Positions 43,350 to 47,998 of a stretch of 47,998 nucleotides of DNA are shown here, piece by piece. The notes beneath the pieces were generated by a model. The model made no database searches, was not told the DNA's origin, and saw nothing but the letters and a program-made list of their open reading frames with translations. How positions within the stretch are numbered: the first letter of the stretch is position 1; each line of letters begins with the position of its first letter. The stretch is from assembly GCF_000709085.1 (NCBI RefSeq), contig NZ_JFBD01000008.1, positions 1 to 47,998 on the forward strand. Reading direction: 5' to 3'. The stretch is from Virgibacillus alimentarius. GTDB lineage: Bacteria; Bacillota; Bacilli; Bacillales; Amphibacillaceae. Position numbers and translations under genes: made by a program.

Positions 43350-43868
43350 ATGAACGTAAACTTTAATCTTGAATTTGATGACCTATTAGCCTTTCAAGAA
43401 GATGTTATTAATAATTCGCGCACACATGATATAAAAGCTAAATACTTTAAATGGATTACAACCATCATCATTCTCCTTGGAATGCTATTGCTTGTAAAGA
43501 CTTCTTTATTATCGGCCATATTTATTCTAATAATAGCTATGATCTATTTTTTTCTATTTCCATATTTATATAAATCTATGACTTTTCGTAAATTAAAGAA
43601 TAAACTGCAAAACAATGATTATTCACATATACTTGGCCCCTGTCAAATGACTTTTTCCGAGAATGGAATAGATAGAGAAACAAAACATTCTACCTCCCAT
43701 TTTAATTGGAATCAATTTGAAAAGGTAAGCGAAGATAATAAACATTACTTTTTATATGTAACAGATTTAGAAGGATTAATTATTCCGAAACAGCCGGATC
43801 ACATGAATGAAAAAGAGATAACGGAATACAACAATATGATTAAAAATTTCATTAGAAACCTTAAGTAA
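43350..43868 (+). CDS. YcxB-like membrane protein
   Basis: A 172-residue protein with the YcxB pattern: a short N-terminal beta segment (FNLEFDDLLAFQEDVINNS), two adjacent membrane helices (about residues 31-75), then a cytoplasmic domain with LGPCQMTFSENGIDRETKHSTSHFNWNQFEKVSEDNKHYFLYV. The function of the family is unknown. Start ATG 43350 is chosen because AAAAGGGAG is 9 bases away; the longer GTG frame from 43314 has no ribosome site. It is monocistronic, between the thi riboswitch and the phosphatase gene. Confidence 0.83.
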   Translation: MNVNFNLEFDDLLAFQEDVINNSRTHDIKAKYFKWITTIIILLGMLLLVKTSLLSAIFILIIAMIYFFLFPYLYKSMTFRKLKNKLQNNDYSHILGPCQMTFSENGIDRETKHSTSHFNWNQFEKVSEDNKHYFLYVTDLEGLIIPKQPDHMNEKEITEYNNMIKNFIRNLK

Positions 43869-43875
43869 CAAATCT

Positions 43876-44466
43876 CTATTCACTTCTTTCGCAATATGCG
43901 GAAAGATGAGAAACAATATTGTAGTCTTGAATCCTCCATTCCACTTGGTTAAAGGTAATATTACTAATACAAGCATTAATTAGTTTTGTTTTCCCTGAAC
44001 CTATCTTTCCATTTGATATGGTGGCTAAGATCGTGTTAATTACAGCTCCATGTGCGACAAGCAGGATATGCTTACCCTGATTGTTCTCGATGATCTCATT
44101 CAGACCAGCCATTACGCGTTTCCGAAGGGCTCCCCGTGTTTCCTGATTAGGATAATCTTTATCTGGATATTTTGCCTGTCGCTCTCTTTTTGTCATACCC
44201 TGTGCTTCCCCGTAATACCTTTCTACAAATGCTTCCATTTCAATGAGCGGAATTTGGAGCTTTTCATTGATAATATTCGCTGTCTGCTTTGCCCGTTGCA
44301 AAGGACTTGTTATCAGTACATCATACTTCGTTTTCACCAGCTGATTAGCACATTCCTTGGCTTGTTCTATTCCCCTCTCATTTAGAGGGGTATCCATTTG
44401 CCCCTGTACGATTTCTAAAGCATTCCAGTCCGTTTCACCATGTCGTACCAAGCTTATACTTGTAAT
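43876..44466 (-). CDS. histidine phosphatase (phosphoglycerate mutase) family protein, apparent ATT start
   Basis: A cobalamin-phosphatase/phosphoglycerate mutase-like enzyme. VRHGETDWN carries the phosphorylated His, TSPLQRAKQTANII the second Arg, FVERYYGEAQGM the Glu, and LLVAHGAVINTI the second His. The first canonical start (TTG 44451) would remove the first strand (TSISL) and lies 24 bases from GGAGG (44480-44476). An in-frame ATT at 44466 is 9 bases from that site and gives the normal N terminus MTSISLVRHG. I therefore choose ATT (196 residues). The substrate is not predictable. Confidence 0.85.
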   Translation of the reverse strand: MTSISLVRHGETDWNALEIVQGQMDTPLNERGIEQAKECANQLVKTKYDVLITSPLQRAKQTANIINEKLQIPLIEMEAFVERYYGEAQGMTKRERQAKYPDKDYPNQETRGALRKRVMAGLNEIIENNQGKHILLVAHGAVINTILATISNGKIGSGKTKLINACISNITFNQVEWRIQDYNIVSHLSAYCERSE

Positions 44467-44620
44467 TTTTATGCACCTCCATTAAAAATAACTCTCTATC
44501 ACTTTCTATCATTATATAATAATATTTCCCTAGATGCAGGATGGAACTTCAATGATGGATAATCAACCATTGCTTTGGTAAAATCAAAGGTATAACAAGG
44601 ATTTTTAAGGAGGTCTTAAC

Positions 44621-45757
44621 ATGAAAATTACCTCAATTGAACCAACACCAAGCCCACACTCTATGAAAATAAATGTCGATGAAACATTAGCTGATGGGAA
44701 AAGTCAAAACTTCCAACTTGGTGATGAGCTAAACGATGCTCCTCCATATATCAAAGACCTGTTTGCAATTGAAGGTGTGAAAGGTCTTTACCAAGTAATG
44801 GACTTTATTACGCTGCAGCGTAACCCGCGTGTTAGATGGGAAGACATTCTCCCGCAAGTGCGAGATGTCTTAGGATCTTCAGAAGATATGACGGATACAT
44901 TTCATGCAGGCGGCACTTCGACAGCTGACTCTTTTGGTGAAATAAAGGTATTTATCCAAATGTTTCGAAATATCCCGATGCAAGTAAAGTTGCAAGAGGG
45001 AGAAACAGAACAACGATTTGGATTGCCTGAATCATTCACAAATGCTTCTATGAAGGCATCTGAAGCTACAGACAATATGCTCATGGAAAGAAAATGGGTC
45101 GAACAGAACCCACGTTATGGGGAAATAAAAGAAATTGGAGAAGAGGTTGTTGAGGAACTAACAGCAAGCTATAACACAGAAAGACTGGACGAACTTGTTC
45201 AACTTGCCTTTACCAAAGATGGGGAAACACCGCCCACCTCCAATTCACGTGTAAAAGTTACACCCGAAATGCTTGACAGTCCTAACTGGAAAGAACGTTA
45301 CGCAGCACTTGACCGAATGGATCCAATGATCGATGACTTAGATGTTCTTAATAAGGCTTTAGATGACGAAAAGGCATCCATACGCCGGCTTGCCACTGCA
45401 TTCCTTGGTATGATTGAAGAACCTGAAGTACTGCCTTATTTGTATAAAGCATTAAAAGACAATGCGATTAACGTGCGGCGTACTGCGGGCGATTGCCTTT
45501 CTGATTTAGGCTTTAAAGAAGCTATCCCGGAAATGATCAAGGCATTGTCAGATTCCAGTCGGATTGTTCGCTGGAGGGCTGCTATGTTTCTGTATGAAAT
45601 CGGTGATGAAACTGCTATACCAGCATTACGTCAGGCAATGGATGACCCGGAATTTGAGGTACGCATGCAAGTGAAAATGGCTCTAGCCCGTATTGAAGGC
45701 GGGGAAGAAGCCAAAGGTTCCATCTGGCATCAAATGACGCAAGCAACAAAAAAATAA
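44621..45757 (+). CDS. conserved virulence factor C family protein (YpgR-like)
   Basis: A 378-residue, two-part protein. Residues 1-90 form an Nfu N-terminal-like domain (ITSIEPTPSPHSMKINVDETL, IKDLFAIEGVKGLYQVMDFITLQR). The C-terminal 150 residues form HEAT-type helical repeats (LDDEKASIRRLATAFLGMI, LKDNAINVRRTAGDCLSDLG, LSDSSRIVRWRAAMFLYEIG). It matches CvfC of Staphylococcus aureus and YpgR of B. subtilis; the molecular role is unknown, though the Nfu-like domain hints at iron-sulfur or scaffold work. AAGGAGG precedes the ATG. Confidence 0.9.
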   Translation: MKITSIEPTPSPHSMKINVDETLADGKSQNFQLGDELNDAPPYIKDLFAIEGVKGLYQVMDFITLQRNPRVRWEDILPQVRDVLGSSEDMTDTFHAGGTSTADSFGEIKVFIQMFRNIPMQVKLQEGETEQRFGLPESFTNASMKASEATDNMLMERKWVEQNPRYGEIKEIGEEVVEELTASYNTERLDELVQLAFTKDGETPPTSNSRVKVTPEMLDSPNWKERYAALDRMDPMIDDLDVLNKALDDEKASIRRLATAFLGMIEEPEVLPYLYKALKDNAINVRRTAGDCLSDLGFKEAIPEMIKALSDSSRIVRWRAAMFLYEIGDETAIPALRQAMDDPEFEVRMQVKMALARIEGGEEAKGSIWHQMTQATKK

Positions 45758-45824
45758 AAAGCCAACACTACCACCACAGGTGCTTGAAAATAGTAACAGG
45801 AACTCACTTGTTATTCCAAATTAA

Positions 45825-45861
45825 AAAATTCCCTGCTTTATATAAAGGAGCAGGGAATTTT
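45825..45861. terminator. bidirectional terminator after the CvfC-like gene
   Basis: AAAATTCCCTGCT (45825-45837) and AGCAGGGAATTTT (45849-45861) form a perfect 13-bp stem with an 11-base loop, between convergent genes. Confidence 0.9.
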
Positions 45862-45869
45862 ATCCATTT

Positions 45870-46097
45870 CTAACTAATTAAGACTGCTAGTTTCTTATCT
45901 CTTTCTTCCCTTTCAAGTTTTGAAGCCAGATCGTATTTCTTTAAAAGGTGAAATAATTCATTTAAGTTTTCCTGGGATTGTTCATTTTCTAAAAATTGAT
46001 GAACCTTACGAGCCAAATCATCTGGTAAAAATGATTCTTGGCCCTTGAGCTTTTTTTGTACATCCTCAAGGGAATGGTCAATATTACAAACTCCCAT
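45870..46097 (-). CDS. small conserved Bacillaceae protein, function unknown
   Basis: A 75-residue, mostly helical, charged protein: CNIDHSLEDVQKKL, then FLPDDLARKVHQFLENEQSQENLNELFHLLKKYDLAS. It looks like the small 'group-specific' proteins of Bacillus, but I cannot assign a function. No signal peptide or membrane helix. The ATG at 46097 has AAAGGAGGTG in front of it. It follows the methyltransferase gene by 23 bases on the same strand, so the two are probably cotranscribed. Confidence 0.75.
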   Translation of the reverse strand: MGVCNIDHSLEDVQKKLKGQESFLPDDLARKVHQFLENEQSQENLNELFHLLKKYDLASKLEREERDKKLAVLIS

Positions 46098-46120
46098 GTA
46101 AACACCTCCTTTACCTATTT

Positions 46121-47317
46121 TCAGGTTTGTTTCTTTACAATGACAACTTTCAGGTAATTTCCTTGTAAAAAACCATCCAATACCTTGAAATCACTAGGTA
46201 ATGTATATTCTCTAAGAATTTCATATTTGTCCCCAGTTTCTTTAAAAGCCCTGTCAATAAATCCTTTAAATTTTTTCATCCCGAACGTCGCATTATTTGT
46301 TGAAGCGGCAATTATACCGTTTTTCTCCGTAATTGTAATTGTATCCTTTACCAATTTCGTATAATCCTTCGCTGCTCGAAATGTGTGTTTCTTTGAACGT
46401 GCAAAACTCGGAGGGTCCAGTATAACTAAATCAAATTTTAATTTTTTACGATTAGCGTATTTAAAGTAATCAAAAACATCCATCACAATAATATCTTGTT
46501 GTTCATAGTCAATTCCATTGACACTAAAATGTTCAATTGTTTTACTTTTACTTCGTTTTGCTAAATCCACACTTGTCGTTTTTGCTGCTCCACCTATAGC
46601 GGCTGCTACGGAAAAAGCGCCTGTATAAGAAAAAGTATTTAACACATGTTTATCTTTCGAATATTGATCCCTAATCGCTTTTCTGACTTCACGTTGATCT
46701 AAGAAAATACCTACCATGGCACCATCGTTTAAATAAACGGCATAATTCATTCCATTCTCTTTTACAATGATAGGAAACTCCCCGCGCTTTCCCTTCACAA
46801 AATCATCATCATCGATATACTGGCCTTCCGTATTAAACCTTTTTTTCTGATAGATGCCAGTGTAATTCGCTAGCTCATCCAATGTCCGTATAACGTCATC
46901 TTTAAATGAAAAAATTCCTTGACTGTACCAATTAATTAAGTAAAAGCCATCGAAATAGTCAATGGTCAATCCGCCAATACCGTCTCCTTCGCCATTGAAA
47001 ACTCGAAAAGCATTTGTGTTCTGATCATTAAATAGATGTTTCCTCTTCTGAATTGCTGCATTGATTTTTTCCTTGAAAAAGTTAAAATCAATTTTTTCTT
47101 CTTTTTTCCTTGATAAAATCCAGCCGATTCCTTTATTTTGCTTTCCATAATAAGCCTTTGCAATAAATTGCTGGTGCTGGTCTACTAAATAGAAAATACT
47201 GCCTTCTTTTTTTAGCAAATGATCATCAACAATCATATCTCTATGTACCAATGGATATCCATTCTTATACTTCGTTACGTATTTTGATTGAACCTTAATT
47301 TTAACCACGTTTATCAT
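46121..47317 (-). CDS. RlmI-family 23S rRNA methyltransferase (YwbD/RlmQ-like)
   Basis: A 398-residue SAM-dependent methyltransferase. It has an N-terminal PUA domain (KSKYVTKYKNGYPLVHRDMI-type region, AKAYYGKQNKGIGWILSRK), a central RlmI-specific domain (FRVFNGEGDGIGGLTIDYFDG, KRFNTEG) and a C-terminal Rossmann methylase with VLNTFSYTGAFSVAAA (SAM site) and DLVILDPPSFARSK (catalytic motif IV). E. coli RlmI makes m5C in 23S rRNA; the Firmicutes YwbD/RlmQ branch is reported to make m7G, so the exact base is uncertain. Confidence 0.9.
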   Translation of the reverse strand: MINVVKIKVQSKYVTKYKNGYPLVHRDMIVDDHLLKKEGSIFYLVDQHQQFIAKAYYGKQNKGIGWILSRKKEEKIDFNFFKEKINAAIQKRKHLFNDQNTNAFRVFNGEGDGIGGLTIDYFDGFYLINWYSQGIFSFKDDVIRTLDELANYTGIYQKKRFNTEGQYIDDDDFVKGKRGEFPIIVKENGMNYAVYLNDGAMVGIFLDQREVRKAIRDQYSKDKHVLNTFSYTGAFSVAAAIGGAAKTTSVDLAKRSKSKTIEHFSVNGIDYEQQDIIVMDVFDYFKYANRKKLKFDLVILDPPSFARSKKHTFRAAKDYTKLVKDTITITEKNGIIAASTNNATFGMKKFKGFIDRAFKETGDKYEILREYTLPSDFKVLDGFLQGNYLKVVIVKKQT

Positions 47318-47397
47318 GATTTCATCCCATCATCTGTTTTCTTCATTATTACATGTTCCAATGAAAAGGGAAAGGGGCTTACATAATAAAACTCACT

Positions 47398-47425
47398 AAA
47401 AAACTACAGAAGACCCTGTAGTTTT
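47398..47425 (-). terminator. terminator of the lipoprotein gene
   Basis: AAAACTACAG (47400-47409) pairs with CTGTAGTTTT (47416-47425). On the minus strand a T run follows to 47398. Confidence 0.85.
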
Positions 47426-47450
47426 ATAAAGTTATAGTAAAGGAAATTAA

Positions 47451-47969
47451 TTATTCTTCCTCTTCTATATCCTCAAATTTATATTCTTCTTTTATATCTT
47501 CCCATTTTTTTTGTGCCTTTTCATCTATTTCTAGTGATTCCTGTGTTTTTTCTTCAGATTTTGCCAGTACTTCATTGGCTTCCTCTTCTGTTAAAGAACC
47601 GTCGAACAATCCTTCGAATGCTTCTTGTTCTAACTGGACAGATTCCCTTAAAGCATTAATCCAGTCAACTTTGAGTTGATGATACTCTTTTGTAATGTCA
47701 TGCTCAGGCTCTTTGGATTCAATATAATCTTTCACCTCATCCAATAGTGGAATCACTTCATTCTTTTGTTTTTCCAAAGCATCCTCTTGCGAATTCATAC
47801 TTAATACTTCTTGACCTAAAGTTTGTATCTCCTCAAGTTTAGGCTGTACATCATCAACTAAGCTATTATGATAATCCAGTACTTCATCCGCTTCAGGTGA
47901 ACTGCATGCAACTAGAGCTAACATAAAAAATAATGACATAAATAAAAATAAATTCCTCATTTTCACCAT
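47451..47969 (-). CDS. putative lipoprotein, helical, function unknown
   Basis: A 172-residue protein with a lipoprotein signal peptide: MRNLFLFMSLFFMLALVACSS, lipobox LVAC with Cys near residue 22. The mature part is highly acidic and almost wholly helical, likely a coiled-coil bundle (DEVLDYHNSLVDDVQPKLEEIQTLGQEVL), ending in EDIEEEE. I recognise no specific family; it recalls YkyA-type lipoproteins. Start ATG 47969 follows GAGGGGGT by 8 bases. It has its own terminator. Confidence 0.75.
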   Translation of the reverse strand: MVKMRNLFLFMSLFFMLALVACSSPEADEVLDYHNSLVDDVQPKLEEIQTLGQEVLSMNSQEDALEKQKNEVIPLLDEVKDYIESKEPEHDITKEYHQLKVDWINALRESVQLEQEAFEGLFDGSLTEEEANEVLAKSEEKTQESLEIDEKAQKKWEDIKEEYKFEDIEEEE

Positions 47970-47998
47970 TATGTATACCCCCTCGTATAATATGTTTA

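Overview
The window looks like chromosomal DNA of a low-GC, spore-former-type Bacillaceae, probably a mildly halophilic relative of Oceanobacillus, Virgibacillus or Lentibacillus. The evidence is AT-rich DNA, strong AGGAGG ribosome sites, many TTG/GTG starts, and Bacillus-type gene families (HemAT, YkhA, YpgR/CvfC, YcxB, a yngJ-E-like cluster, ThiW). The genus cannot be fixed from sequence reading alone. I found no tRNA, rRNA, CRISPR array, phage gene or transposase.

Layout. 1-8.6 kb: end of a peptide transporter, an ASCH protein, the threonine operon hom-thrC-thrB (hom frame broken in an A9 run), an acyl-CoA thioesterase, the haem aerotaxis sensor HemAT, a DUF188 protein and a BcrC-type phosphatase. 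8.7-11.7 kb: a three-gene ABC importer of the TrpXYZ type. 11.8-27.2 kb: an aromatic catabolic island with phenylalanine dehydrogenase, ferredoxin, ferredoxin-NADP reductase, a nitronate monooxygenase-like enzyme, PaaY, PaaK, PaaX and the long leftward operon paaABCD-ethD-paaF-paaG-paaH-paaJ-ech. 27.4-32.7 kb: a class III aminotransferase and an aldehyde dehydrogenase, each behind the same 19-bp sigma-54 promoter, flanking the gene for an AcoR-like sigma-54 activator. 33-39.9 kb: a leucine/acyl-CoA degradation operon like Bacillus yngJ-E, but with accC frameshifted in an A9 run and no HMG-CoA lyase gene. 40-43.2 kb: thiamine salvage operon thiD-thiM-thiE-thiW under a TPP riboswitch. 43.3-48 kb: YcxB-like protein, phosphoglycerate mutase-family protein, CvfC/YpgR, a small protein, an RlmI-family rRNA methyltransferase and a lipoprotein.

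How it fits together. Phenylalanine could be imported (ABC system), deaminated (Pdh), converted to phenylacetate by steps not in the window, activated by PaaK, epoxidised by PaaABC(D), isomerised by PaaG and beta-oxidised by PaaF/H/J. PaaE (the usual reductase) and PaaZ (ring hydrolase/aldehyde dehydrogenase) are both absent. The nearby ferredoxin/reductase pair, the extra enoyl-CoA hydratase and the sigma-54-controlled aldehyde dehydrogenase are candidate replacements. A shared sequence element, ATAACG-N6-ATACG-N14/15-GTTAT, lies at the pdh, paaK and paaA promoters and is a good candidate operator for PaaX. CcpA (cre) sites sit at pdh, paaK and the aminotransferase promoter.

The main oddities are two frame-breaking A9 runs, two genes that appear to start at ATT, a 427-bp non-coding interruption inside the paa operon, and several long perfect palindromes.
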